NCBI GenBank assembly: GCA_943736015.1
Contig: OX031062.1
Location: 51,758,962-51,822,961, forward strand
Source: Tridacna crocea
Taxonomy: Eukaryota; Mollusca; Bivalvia; Cardiida; Cardiidae
Length of the DNA: 64,000 bases
Reading direction: 5' to 3'
Shown: positions 13,401 to 28,400 of the stretch, in pieces
How positions within the stretch are numbered: position 1 is the first letter of the stretch
How the letters are laid out: every line of letters begins with the position of its first letter
The notes under the pieces: generated by a model
The model's input: only the letters and a program-made list of their open reading frames with translations
Database searches by the model: none
Told to the model about the DNA's origin: nothing
Made by a program: the position numbers and the translations under genes

Positions 13401-16400
13401 ATGCTGATCGCCAGCATTTTCTCCTATTTCCACAATGTTTTCAAAAGGTTTCTACCTCAGGGTCGTAAAAACCAGGGATTGTTTGGTAAAGGGGCAACTT
13501 TAAACAGAACAACACCAATTTTTTATCATTCCTATGGTAAAAAGCTTTGGAAAACTTTTTTCTTTTTTAACAAAGTCCTCGTCTCTTTCATATATTTTTC
13601 TTATGTCTCATACACATCAGCTTTGTTGTCTGCAATTTGTCAGTTTCATGAAGTAAAAAATATTGCCATCTAGTATAGAGTTAACTTACGATCCTCCAAA
13701 TGCCTTTTCTATTTTTGAAACAGACCACTTATGAAAACATTGTGGCAAGTGAGGATTTTGCTATAATGTATTCTTAATTTTTCCACATATATTTTCAAAA
13801 ATTGGAAGATTTGATCTTTAAATCATTACCAAACGACAAAATTTTAAGGTTTGTCTAAATCAAAAGCATTTGCAGAAGACAAAATAAAAGTGACTGAATT
13901 TGAAATTTATTTTGGGAAGGGTAGAAAACATTGTGGGAAAAAGAGTAAAATACTGGTTACAAGCATTTTCTCCTTTTCCCACAACATTTTTCTCATGACT
14001 TCTTCAGGGTTGTTGAAACTATTTTTGAAGGGCAGAAAACATTTTGGGAAAAGGAGAAAAGTAGGGAAAGGGTGGTAATGGGTAAACCTTTTATCACATG
14101 GTTCCCAGTTTCAACAACCCTGAAGAAGATGCCATGAGAAAAATGTTGTGGGAAAAGGAGAAAATGCTCGTAACCAGTATTTTGCCCTTTTCCCCACAAT
14201 GTCTTTCTTATCAAATACAAAATCATCATTCAAGCCTCATTAATTTTATCGTCAGCAAATCCTGTCAAGTTGGTAGAGTCCAAAATTTTGTCACATGGGA
14301 AAGAGTTAACCAGTATTTAAGTTTCATTGTGGTGAAAGTGTTTTTGTTGTCTTGGTAACCAATCAGTATGCGTCTCACAGCCCAATAGCACTATTGAAAT
14401 CATAACTTTTCTGCCAAGCAAGTCATATGGGACCTGCCTTCTAACAGGGTAAGCATTTTATCTAGACTTTGTTGCAACGGGGTTCCAATGTATATTGACT
14501 GAAACACAAAAGACTTACCGTGGTCCCATTGTCATTGGTGCAAACACCACGATTGTTGCATGCAACAGAACAAGCAATGTCATCATAGCATGGATCACAA
14601 ACACAGACAGTTGGGAAGTTGGGGTCCTCATGTCCATGTATACAGTCTTGTTCACAGGCAAGTCCAACAGAGGCTGTACAGTTGACACATCTAGGAATGT
14701 TGTAATTATCTCCATCACAGTTACCTGTAAAATCATAACAATCCTTTGATTAACCCATTACCACACAATCCCTACTTTTGACGCCCCTGAGAAAGAAGCC
14801 TTTAGAAAACATTTTAGGAAAAGGAGAAAATGCTGGTAACCAGCATTTTCTCCTTTTCCCACAATGTTTTCTACCCTTCACAAAACAAATTTCAAATTTT
14901 TAGTCACTTTTATTTTGTTGTCTGCAAATGCTTTCAATTTGGACCAGTCAAAAATTTTGTCGTTTGGTAATGGGTTAACTCATTATCTCCTGTGAATGAC
15001 ATTGTTCCATCTTGAAGTAGACAAATTTTGAAAATATTGTGGCAAAATCAAATATTGCCAAACAATATATGTTGAAATGTATTTGCACATCTTTTAATCT
15101 TTATCAAAGAAAAATAATGTGGACCAGACCTATAACTGAAAGCTTTTTGTTTGGTATAGGGTAAAACAGAAATAATGTGTAAAGACTTTCTGTCAGTAGT
15201 CATGTATAAGTGTCCTATTTTCAAATGTGTATAACTTCTGACTTATACAAAACACATGAAACCTTCCTAAAAACTATTTAAAATTAGCATAGATCTATAT
15301 TAACTCTTTACCACACAACAAAATTTTAGACTAATTCAAATTGAAAGCTTTTGCAGACGGCAAAATAAAGGTGACTGAAAAATTGAAATTTATTCTGGGA
15401 AGGGTAGACAACACTGTGGGAAAAGGAGAAAATGCTGGCTCCTTTTCCAACAGTGTTTTCAAAAGGCCTCTTTCTCAGGGGCATCAAAAGTAGGGACTGT
15501 GTGGTAATGGATTAAAACACATTTAAACTCTTTACAAAACGGCAAAATTTTACACATGCCCAGATTGAAAGCATTTGCAGATCTCAAAATAAGCATGACC
15601 CAAAAATTGAAACTTGACTTTAGAAGAGTAGAAAACATGGTGGTAAACCAGCATTTTCTCGTTTTCCCACAATGTCATCAGAAGGCTTCTTCCTCAGAGT
15701 TGTAAAATTCAGGGATTGTTAATGGATTGATTTTGAAGGCTCCATATCAAAACTACACTACACACACCCCTGGCTTAACTCATAGAGAAGTAAGGTATTC
15801 TAATTTTTCTAAAGTTAAGTTAAATATTTAAAAGATTAAAGAAAGGACTAAAGCTGTCACTGAATGTGACTTAATACCTCCACAAGTGCTTAGACATAAG
15901 CAGCCAATTTAACAAAGAATGTTCTAATTTCAAGGCGAGATTTCGTTTGAATCATAGGGAGTAAATGATTGAAAACTGCGTCTTGAACAACTTCAGTCTA
16001 CAATCAATGTACATGTATCTCCAAAATTTCAATACAATAGCAGCAAAACTGTAGGAGTTCAACACTAAATTATGAGTATTTTGTTCACATACAGACGGAC
16101 TGACAGGCTGATTCCAGTATACCCCTGAAAACATTTGTTTTGCGAGGGTATAAAAATGCTATACATATATGGAAATTCAAAATTTGGGTGAAAATTCTCT
16201 GTACATGTACAGCATCTCCCAACAAAAAACTTGATAATTTAACATCCTTTTTGCATAATAAGGTGGTCTCACCTCTTTGGTTACATTCTGGTGTTCCGTC
16301 ACATTTCCATCTCTCACAGCCAGTTCCTGCACGGTATGTGTTACATGTACAAACTTGGGTTTCAATACTACATGTGCCCTGACCAGAACAACTCTCCCCC

Positions 16401-19400
16401 ACACCAGGACAGCCACGTTCTTCACAGCTTTCACCTAAAATTAGCACAACTATTTTGTGTAAACTCTTTCTCAGATTACAAAATTTTAATACTCATCAAA
16501 ATTCGGAGGATTTCAAGACAAAAAATAACTGCATTCTTCTTAAGGATATTTAAACATAAGTTGGATTTTCTTAGGTACTTAGATTTACTGGCCATCTGCA
16601 GAACACGAATAGTTTCAATTTGATGAAAATGTATATCAAGGTTATACTTAAAAGAAATTGCAGAATAAGGAGCTATTGTGGAAGTAAGTGTTCTAGCTGT
16701 TCTGACTGCTAGTTATGAGCAATCAAAACTACTGTCATCATGTTCACCCCTGTAAATATTTTACTTTGGGTGTATTGTAAAGTAAGACAGTTAGAATATA
16801 GCTATGTTCTCACCCCAATAAGCCACATCACATACACAGGTCCCATTATCACATGAACCATGTCCATCACACTCATCCTTGCAGGCTCCCCCTGTATAAC
16901 ATTGGTCACACACACAAGTTCCGTTTGGTCCCTCGTAACCATGAACACACTCAAACTGACACTCTGTGCCTATGTATCCCAGATCACACGCACACAAGGG
17001 TAACTCCCCTGTGGTGTTGCAGGACCCATGCCCATTGCAGTCTGGTGTCCCGGGGCAGTCTGCTTCATGACAGTAAGTCACATTGATGTTCCAGCCTTGA
17101 TGGCAATCACAATGTTTCTAAAACAAAGTAATTTTTGTCATTCTTTAGCAGAAAAACAACACAGTTTTATACTTGGTAATATTTACCCTAAGAACATAAA
17201 ATAAACCCAACAATCTCAACTAAATGCAATATTGAGGCAGACTATGCCTAGAACATCTCAATAATGCAGGCATTGTAGATGGAAGATCAGACTGTGCAGT
17301 CTGTTGATCTAATTTGGCTGCTGAAGCCACTACAGATGTGACTAGCACTTAGCCCATTACCACACAATCCCCAATTTTGACGACCCTGAGAAAGGAGCCT
17401 TTAGAAAATATTGTGGGAAATGGAGAAAATGCTGGTAACTAGCATTTTCTCTTTTTCCATCAATGTTTTCTACCCTTCACAAAACAAATTTCAAATTCTC
17501 AGTCATTTTTATTTTGTCATCTGCTAATCCTTTTGATTTGGGCAAACCTAAAATATTGTTGTTTGGTAATGAGTTGAAGGGTTAAAAGCATCTGTACGCA
17601 ATAAATTTAGTGTAGCCCAAATGACAGGACTTGTCTTTAATCCTTTACTCCATAGATACTCATTTCTACGCATTGCTTGTAGGTGCCTTTGGAAAACATT
17701 GTGGCAAAAGGTGAAATTGCTCGTAACGAGCAATTTCACCTTTTGCCACAATGTTTTCTACACTATCAAAAGGTGTCATATACACATAAGAAACGGCTTC
17801 ATACTTGCTGTTATTTAGGGTCAATCAGAGATACCATAGAAATGTCTTATGGGGTAAAGGGTTAAAAGAGTAATAAAAAAATTGTGGAAATAAGAGAAAA
17901 TGCCTTTCACCAGCAAGAACTGAATACAGAATCACTTGACAATGTCAGAATTAGCTATATAAAGTGCAGTGGATTGTTTTCAAAAGCAAAAAGATTGATA
18001 ATTTAGGAATACGTACACAAGTATTTAACATCTGTATGCTGAGGACTGCTGGTAAGTAAATAGTAGTAAACCAAGACAAGAACACTATTTTTTATGTTAC
18101 AACTATGAGCTGACCGTTATTTTAAGATCGTGGTGTGTAAAGACTGTTGGCTGCATCCAGAAAAAAACCTTTGTATCTTTTTACCACTGTCTACACTTTT
18201 GACCATGTCACAGTTGTCATCAGGTTGTGATTCTGTTCTTACAAAAAATTTCTGAGACTTTATAGGTCTGGGACTAGAAGTATTTGTTTTCCATTCATCT
18301 TCATACAAATACCTTTAACCCATTACCACACAGTCCCTACTTTTGACGCCCCTGAGAAAGAAGCCCTTGGAAAACATTGTGGGAAAAGGAGAAAATGCTG
18401 GTTACCAGCATTTTCTCCTTTTCCCACAATGTTTTCTACCTTTCACAAAACAAATTTCAAATTTTCAGTCACTTTTATTTTTTCGTCTGCAAATGCTTTC
18501 CATTTGGACCAGTCTAAAATTTTCTTGTGTGGTAAAGAGTTAATCTATAATGTATCATAGTTTACCAGCATTTTTTTTCAGTCAGGCTGCAAGTACGCAA
18601 CTTTTAATCTAGCCTATCAACTGCACTGCAGAGTCCATCTGTGTGTTTTATAATTTTAGTCACAATTTTCCTTGACCTTAGTCTAAAACTGAAGAAATAT
18701 GCAGCATCACAATATAGTCAAAGATCCAAAAAAGAAGTTTCAAACAGGTGGCCCAGATACTTTAAAGATATCTCAGAGTCCACATTCATGGCTACAGATG
18801 GACAGATCTGGAGGGTAATTGGAGGGTAATGGTAAAGTCTCTCTCTAACAAAACCATTATGTCAATCAAAAGAACATTCAATCTACATACTGCAATACTG
18901 TTACAATCGCCATGGCCACTGCAGCTGGACAGGTAGCCCGGGCACCCATTCTCCTCACATGTTTCCCCCCAGTATCCAAGATTGTTGAAGCCCGAACCAT
19001 CTCCACAGATGCAGGTATCTGTTGTGTTGTCACACACACCCCGCCCGCTACACACAATATCACAGCTCTCTCCGGATAGACAATTGCTATTACATTTACA
19101 GATGCCTACAACAGAAATGTATGGGAAACATGTTCACTCAGCATCAACTAATTTTATGTATGCTCTCTTACCTTTTTCTATGGCTGGACACTTTTGTAAA
19201 CAGGAGAAAATGCTGATAATTAGAATTTGCTCTTTTTCCTGTAATGCTGTCTACCCATGAAAAATACTTTTTCATCTTTAAATTCTACAGATACGAATAA
19301 ATCTGAATATTTGTCCAAAATTAACTGATATCTAGACATCAAAACAAATTGGGCTAAAACATTTTAATGTGTCTTCCAAAGAGTAGAAAAAAAAATTATA

Positions 19401-22400
19401 GGAGAGAAAGCTGGTTTCCAGAAATGACCCCTTTTCCTGCAATGATTTCAAGTCTTCACCTGTGTAGGAAAAAAAAGGCTTTATTAGTAAAAGGTTCAAA
19501 AATACAGAAAAATTCTGAAAACCAAAAGGAATCAGGTGGCAGAGACCATTACATACCACTATCCATTGGTTCTTGTATACCATTACACACAGTGCTACAG
19601 TCTTCTCCCATCCAGCCCACTTCACAGTTAGAACAGTATGGGGTACCAGTAGTAGCATTGCAGTATCCTCTGTCGGAACAATTATTGAGGCAAGACGGAG
19701 TCCAGCAGCCATCTCCCACCCAGTTTTCATCACAAATACAGGTACCTGAAAAGAATGAAATAGAAAATTTGACAAATTACTGTAAGAGTATGCTTGAAAA
19801 TGACCATGCCATTGATAGCTGTGGTTTTTTCTAATCTCTTGTTATAAATAACTGCCCTTTTCCTGAAATGCCTTCCTTGTTGTTGAGGAATAAAAAGGCT
19901 GCTTTTTCCATCATAGTAATAGCTTTGGCTAAGTCTGAAAACAGCATGGCTAAAAAGACTGATAGTTATTTCTTCATTAACCCTTACGAGAGAGTAATAT
20001 CCTCAGACCTCTTATTGCACAGTGTAGATCAAAGATCAGACTGTATTCTCACTGCAGTTAAATCCTAATCTACACTGTCCACAAAAGGTCAGTAAGTCAA
20101 CGTAGAAGCTTTTGGGTTAATGTCTTGGAAGCTTCTGTAAAGTTTAGTTTTTCATAAGGTTGCACTTCATTGCATTACCTCCTCTAGTGGTCTTACTTTG
20201 TTTTGTTGCACAGTAATCAAGCAATTCCAGTGCATGCCAACAAATTGGCTTTTAAAGACCAAAAGCAGGAATGCATATTAATAGGGATGGCAACGGTTAG
20301 TAAATTTGCTAACCGGTTAACCTTTCAATCTTTCGATCGGTTAACCGGTTAACCGAACGACCATGTAAAAACATTTAAGATGAAGGTACCTGCTCGATAT
20401 GTCAACATTGACAACTGGTGCGTGAGTAATGCATTCCCGTGATGTTTACTATTTCTGTACTTTAGCGCAAAAGACTGCCAATCTATCGACGATCTCTCAC
20501 CTTCTCGGCAATAAAATCATTTTACCACAATGTTTTCTATAGAGGACTAGAAATTATCAGGCCATTTCAGTGTTTCGAGTACGCAAATTATTGCGTAAAT
20601 CACCTAACAGAACTGAAATTCACATAAAAAAAGTTTGGTTTCACGTGAGACCTCACGTTGGAAAGGAAAAAAAAAACAGTATCTGGTTAACTTGTGTAAA
20701 ATACCAGGATTTGAAGTTACTTGCTACCCATTTTGATAAATTATTGTCAAATCAGGCGGAAATACCTATCCATAAATTAAAACACATGAAAAAATGCTCG
20801 ATGCAAGAAACACGGAAACCCATGACAGAACAAAATGTTCCTTTCGACATTGTCCGATCAGAGTCACTTCAGATCGTCTTTTTAGCTTTTTAATGATTTT
20901 AAGCAGTAAATTTCCATAGATATATTAATAACAGACTTTAGTACTGCATCGAAAGAAAAAACTAGTGGGATCACTGCTATTTACAACTTCAAAAAATCTA
21001 CAGAATCATACAGATGATGGTATGGTTATTGATCGTCAAACGAAGCGGCTATTGCTAAGTGATCGGGTGTTAGCCATCGCCCAAACGACAGGTTTAAATT
21101 TTAGACACTCCCAAATTCAAAGCGTCTGCACCATACTATGATTTTCGAAAATACTTGTCGAAGTGATAATGAACGAACGAAGAGAAACCGCTATGCCTGC
21201 TTGAACACAGAATGATTGACTTTATAAATTTCAATCCCTCTTACGCTGATTGGTCAATCCATGCATATATTTGATTGGGGTGGGTACTTAATGAAATAAT
21301 CCAAGCAAATCAATTAGGATAAGCCAGTGCCTTTGATCCAAAGAGGACACGTGTTTGACTGTTTATTATCGGAGACTGGGGACTAATTAGCGAATTAACA
21401 ATGTTTAATATTGCACAGACATGTCAAACTGTATATCGCACCTTTGCCTCGTCTTGGCGACACTGGATGTGCGTATGACGCACTTTTGGTTGTCAGAACC
21501 GGCAAAGTTAACTTTGTATGTTTTTTTATTATAACGATTATTTTGGTAAACTTTTGATAATATAGGCTTATATTTGTTTCTGGTTAACCGGTTACCAATT
21601 TCCTAACCGGTTAATCGGTCATTCGATCGGTTAACCGGTTAACCGTTGCCATCCCTACATATTAACCCTCCTTTGACACCAAAGCTGTCCGCTTACAAGT
21701 GACAAGTCACAATTTTGTTTCATAAACCCCTAGGCAGCTAAGCATGACTCAAGGACTTTTTGCAGACAGTGTCTGTCGGTGCAGTCTGATTTTTATCTAC
21801 ACTCTCCAATAAACAGGTATTTCAAAAAAAAAAAATGGAAATAGTAACATTTTGCTGTTTGATATTGGTTTAAAAGTTTCGTTCAAACTACTGAATAGGT
21901 ATGGTTAATGTGCAAAGACACTGTATTTCTATCAGAACAAACCCTTACTATATAATTTTTTACTTTGTATGCCCATGCAGACTGCAAAGGACAGTCTTGG
22001 AAAACATTGTGGTACAAGAAGAAATTGCGTGTAATAGACAATTAACCCCCTATCCCTTGACCTGTAGGCTGCTAAACTCCACTCACTCACTTTCTGCTGA
22101 CAGTATAGATCAAAATCAGACTGCACAGAATATACAGTCTGATCTGGAATCTACAATGCTCAATAAGGAGATACATTTCCCCAAAAAATAATCTTAAAAG
22201 AAGCAGTTGAGCTTTAAAAGTTGGCTTGAAAGTTTCATTAAAGTTATTAACTCTTTACCACATAATAAAATTTTGGACTAGTCCAAATTCAAAACAATTG
22301 TAGACGACAAAATAAATGTGACTCAAAAATTGAAATTTGATTTTCAAAGGTAGAAAACATTGTGGGAAAAGGAGAAAATGCTGGTTACCAGCATTTTCTC

Positions 22401-25400
22401 CTTTTCCCACAATGTTTTCAAAAGGCTTCTACCTCAGGGTCATCTAACGTAGGGATTATGTGGTAAAGGGTTCAGCAGGATAAGGGCTGATGCTTTCCTA
22501 TGGAACTCTCTTTCCTTTCTTGTCCTGCACTTTCTGGAATTTGTATTACTGGTACAATCTGGTGTTTACAAACAGTCAATATGTAATAGGACCATTGAAA
22601 ATGTAGAAAATCTTGTACCTATAACTGTGGGATCTGCAACCACACAGCTGCCATGACCAGAACAATCTTCTGAATTGTTTGTTGGACAGCTAGCTCTGTC
22701 ACAGTAGTCACCCGTCCAGCCTGACATCCCACAATCACATACATTATCAACACATATACCAACACCAGAACAAAGGGAGTCACAACTAGCCCCAAAGTAA
22801 CATGGATCACAATCACAGTACTCGGTCGAGGAATCTCCTTCAACCTCTTGTCTAACTGTTCCATTGGCACACATTCCACTACAGTCTGTGCCAAAATATC
22901 CCTGGGTACAGTTACAGTAGGGTTCGTCTTCAGGGACACAGGTGCCCTGCCCAGAGCAGTCATTTAGACATTTCACTACAGAACAGCCAGTTCCTGTCCA
23001 GCCGGGATCACACGTACACTTATGAGTGGCTGGGTTACAAACACCATGCCCTGTGCAAGAAGTATTCCACCCTGGACATTCATGCCTCTCGCAGTTATCT
23101 CCCCTGTATCCATTAAACCCACAGTCACATGTTCCATTGATAGTGCAAGTCCCCTGGCCATTACAAAGTAGGTCACAAGTATCCCCACTGAAGCATGCCT
23201 CACACAAGCACTGGGACGTCACTGGATCCTCTGTGCCATTAAAGCAACTGAAAAAAAGTATGTTCTTTTAAACTCTTTACTTAATAAGAAACTTCTATGC
23301 TTGTCCAAATTTAAGGCACATCAGTCAGATGTTACTATGTCAAAAATGAGGTGTATAACAGATGCACTTAACACATAGCTGCTGAAGATCTACGAAAAAC
23401 CATGATTAAGACAGCATTTTTACATAGTAATTAAGGAATTATTGCTGCTTTGATTCAGGCTGGGCATTTGCAGACAAAAAAAAAATCACTCATACACTGA
23501 AGTATGTTTACAATGGGACAGAAAACATGGTGGGAAAAGGAGAGAATACTGATCACCAGCATTTTCCCCTTTCCCACAATGTTTTCAAAAGGCTTTTCCG
23601 TCAGGGTTGTTAAAAGTTTGGATTGTTTGATAAACATTTAATGTAGTTTTTACTAGATGACCATAGGGTAACTTGCAGCTTGACTTCTCGCTGTTCCTGT
23701 TTTCGAAAAAATTTCTCAAGGCACGAGTAGACATATGGAAAACTTTTGATCATGAATTCATCACATTATCCATTTCCTGATGATAATAAAGAGTCAAGGC
23801 TGTCTAGTGGTTTTCAACTTAATCCCATAATTACAAATTTTTTTGTGATAGACCTGGAGAAAGGGGCTTTTAAAAACAATGTTTCCCTCTATGTCAACGG
23901 CAAATCCAAAGATTTAATTCATCTGTTTTCAATTTGTACAAGTCTAAAACTTTGTCCTTTGCTGAAGACTTACATGTATTAACATGTATTGTTGATACTA
24001 ATACAAAGAGATGAATGAATCAGACAATATTTAAAATTACTTATTTAGTTGAGCCATATTGTTTGATAAATAGTTAATCTACAGGTTTTCTTCTCAGGGT
24101 AAATTAATTTTATAACAGAACAGAACAGAACTTTATTGTTTCAACTTGAACTACATAGCAGTTCATCGTTATATACAAATGACAAAGAAGCATACGTGCA
24201 ACAATGGCATAATAAGATTTTGAAAGGAAACAAAAATTTGGTTCGATCTACGGAAGTATCATCAAATCGGAGGTTTTAAAATTCACATATATATGCACAG
24301 AATTTCCCAGGGTATCGGTCATAGTTTCAAACAGGTGTCACTTTACCATTTGTGGAAAAAATAAGTTATCTATACGTCACATGAAAAGCGATGAAATTAA
24401 GTTTATTTCTACTGGCTAGAATAACAGAAGAATAAATTGAACATTATTCAGGAGAAATGAGTGTCATTTGACACTAAAGATATAAATTAATTACCTGATG
24501 TTTAACCCATTACCACACAATCCCTACTTTTGACGCCCCTCAAAATGAAGCCTTTAGAAAACATTATGGGAAAAGGAGAAAATGCTGGTAACTAGCATTT
24601 TTTCTCCTTTTCCCACTTTGTTTTCTACCCTTCACAAAACAAATTTCAAATTTTCAGTCACTTTATTTTGTCGTCTGCAAATGCTTTCAATTTGGACCAG
24701 TCTAAAATTTCGTGGTTTGGCAATGGGTTAAATACCAAAACTGGTTCGTGAGTCAGTACTACTTTTACAAAATCTGTATATTAATTTGTAATGTTAAGCG
24801 CAGCTTACCAAAACTCGTTCGTGAGTCAGTACTACTTTTACAAAATCTGTATATTAATTTGTAATGTTAAGCGCAGCTTGTGAAATTTATTACATACATC
24901 ATTTGGCATGTTACACTTATGACCAGTGTTTTGATGATAAAAAGTTACATGTTTAACTCATTACCACACAATCTCTACTTTTGATAACCCTGAGGAAGAA
25001 GCCTTTAGAAAACTTTGTGGGAAAAGGAGAAAATACTGGTAACCAGCATTTTCTCCTTCACACCCCCCCCTCCAGTTTTCTACCCTTCACTAAACAAATT
25101 TCAAATTTTCAGTCACTTTTATTTTGTTGTCTGCAAATGCTTTTGATTTGGAAAAACCTAAAACTTTGTCGTTTGGTAATGAGTTAAGCATTTGAAAGGC
25201 AACAGAATGATAAAATGGGACAATCTGTATTAGTATTGTTTGACTCTATACCTGTATTGACATCGGTCACCAATGAAAGGCGCAGCACAATCATAGCATC
25301 TTGGTTTAGTATCATTTTCTCTCTGCTCACATGTGGCCTCCACACCGCTACAATCACAGTCTGGTATATGACATCCATTTCCTTTCCAGCCCTGGTTACA

Positions 25401-28400
25401 TTCACATGTCTGTGTTGCCTGGTTACAGTCTCCATTATTCATACAATTGTCTGGCCATCCAGGACAACCAATTATATCACACTTTTCACCTTTAAACCCG
25501 AGATCAAAGTCACAAATACATGTTCCATTATCACAGACACCCCTTCCGTTACATGTTGTGTGGCACATGAAACCTACAACAACAAAAATCATACTTTAGC
25601 AGTTGATTCCAATGTTTTACCATCCTAGGATAGATGGCAAAGTTACTTACCTAAAAGGGGTTTAACTCATTACCAGACGACAAAATTTTAAAACATGCCT
25701 AAATTGAAAGCATTTGCAGACGACAAAATAAATGTGACTGAAAATTTGAAATTTGTTTTGCGAAGGGTAGAAAACATTATGGGAACCAGCATTTTCTCCT
25801 TTTCCCACAATGTTTTCAAACGGCTACTATTCTAGACCCGTAAAAACCAGGGATTTTTTGGGAAAGGGTTAAATCCATGTTCAAATAAAAATGACAGATG
25901 TCTCTCGCAATGACATCATAAAGTTCATCCACTAAACAACTCATTTTACCAAGGTTTCTGTGACGTTGATTTGCAGTGATGTCATTTGTCTTTGAATTCG
26001 AACATCCAGACAGGAAATTCTGTGTCCTCAGCATGCTCAATTAGTAAGAACATAAAATGTGAAAATTTCGCCCAATACAATGAATGGCAAAACTTTGCAG
26101 TATAATAAACTGATTGTATGATCAGGTAGCAGGGGGAAACTGTTCCCGGCTGTGGCAAATCATGTCACTACCTTGGCCGAGGTAGCAACATGATTTGCCG
26201 AGGCCTTGAACAGGTTTCCAAGTCCCCTTCCACCTGAATGTATAACTAATAATGTGAACTGTCTTCCACATAGTTTTAAATTCTAGTAACACTTAGCTCA
26301 AAATTTCTTCATTCGCCCTGTTTTTCCAGAATCAAAAGACTAATCAGTTTGTCCATTTTGTGTTATAAGAGTAAAAGCTATACGTGAAAGCAACTGGATG
26401 CTTTAACTTCTACCAGAACCCTTCAAAAACTTTAGAAATAACTAACCAGTGTCACAGGTAGAGAAGCAAGTGCAAATGCCATCTCCATTATTGGTTCCAT
26501 TCACACACTGTACACCACAGGAATCCCCAATATGTTGTTTATCACACAGGCAAACAGCAGCTTGTGCTTCCTCATCAAAAGTACAATTTCCATTGCCTGA
26601 AAATAACACACTCAATACTTGCATTATATAAAAGGGTTAACTCTTTACCAAATGAAAACAAAATAAAAGTGAATGGAAATTCGAAATTTCTCGGTTACCA
26701 GCATTTTCTCCTTTTCCCACAATGTTTTCAGAAAACTTCTTTCTTAGGGTCATTAAAACTTGGAATTGTGTGGTAAAGAGTTAAGCTGCTTTCAAAGCAA
26801 GTGAAAATCAAGATCAAGATCAGAATTTGTATTCACTAACCATTTCTAACAATGGTGTAAGTGAATTTCTGAGTAACTAAAATTCTAATTGGATAAAAGA
26901 ATGTCAATGGTTTAGCCAATCAAAAATTGAATTTGTTCCAATTCTAGAATAAGACTAAGCTGCAGTTTAGAATGGATAGTGAGTACCAACACAGATTGAT
27001 CAAAATGTGCAATTTGATCTTGAATCTACATTGTCTGCAACATCCAAAGTACATTTGCCTAAACCAGCCTATTTTTTTTTTTTTGTTCAGCCTTTCTTTC
27101 AAGCTTAATTCTTTACTGCAAGATCAAGAGTTTTTACAACTCTGAAAGAGAAAATGCTTTTGAAAACATAATGCAAAAAGGAAAAAATGCTGGTTATCAG
27201 CATTTTTGATGCTGGTAATCAGCATTTTTGCCTTTTCCCACTATGTTTAATCACCATTTAAACTACATTTATTTTGTTTTGTCTGCAAATGCTTTCAGTT
27301 CGGTCTCATCCCAATTTTGTTCTTTCATAAAGATGTAATAATATTTATGTCACATTTTCTGTCTTAATCTTTTTGCCCTTAACCCTTTACCCCATAAGGC
27401 ATTTCTATGGTATCTCTAGTTGCCCCTAAATAACAAGAAGGATGAAGCTGTTTCTTATGTGTATATGACACCTTTTGATAGCATAGAAAACATTGTGACA
27501 AAAGGTGAAATTGTTCGTCACAAGCAATTTCACTTTTTGCCACAATGTTTTTCAAAGGCTCCTACAAGCAATGCATAGAAATAAGTATCTATGGAGTAAA
27601 CGGTTAATAAAAAAATTTGTTTTGTGCATAACAGCATTTTAAACACATTCAACACATAACTAAACAATCTGGAGTATTAAGAACCTTTAAAGAGAAAGCT
27701 TGTATCCAGCATTATCTTTTTTCCATAAGACTTTCTGCAATTTCAAAATCAAATCATTTAAGACTTTAGCAAACAAGAAATTTTTCAACAAGTCCAAATT
27801 GAAAGCATTTGCTGAAACCAAAATAAATGTGACTCATAAATTAAAACTTGACTTTGAAAGGGCATAAAACATTGTGGGAAGAGAAGAAAATGCTGGTTAC
27901 CAGCATTTTTTCATAATGTTTTCAGAAGGTTTCTTCCTCAGGGTTGTTAAAACCAGGGATTGTTTGGTGAAGGGTGAAACTACAATTAATTTGTTATCTG
28001 CAAATGCCTTTAAAATGAAATGGTCAAATTCTGCACAGTGTAAACGAGTTTAGATAATCTTACTACCATTAGTTCAAACTTCAATCATTCCTGGACTTTT
28101 TTGTTTACCAGAGCCCTGAATTTTTGTTGTGTGGTAAGGAGTCAACAAAATATCATTTATCACTGTTAGGATAGACAAATTTCCGAAAAACCTACCATTA
28201 CAGTCATCTTTACACTGAGGTATTGAACAGTTGTAACCTTCCCAACCTGAGTCGCAGGTACAATTCATGTTGATGCAGGTTCCATGGTTGCTGCAAGTAT
28301 CTGGCTCCCCAGGGCAGTCCTCTGACTCACAATAATCCCCCTCATAGGCATTTCCTAAATTGAATGAATATCTTATATGCTGTGTTCAGAGTTTTGAAGA

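Noticed and set aside
20570..20893. Transposase fragment in the hAT-like element
   Set aside because: The 107-codon frame shows no zinc-finger or catalytic motif I recognise and is short enough to be chance.
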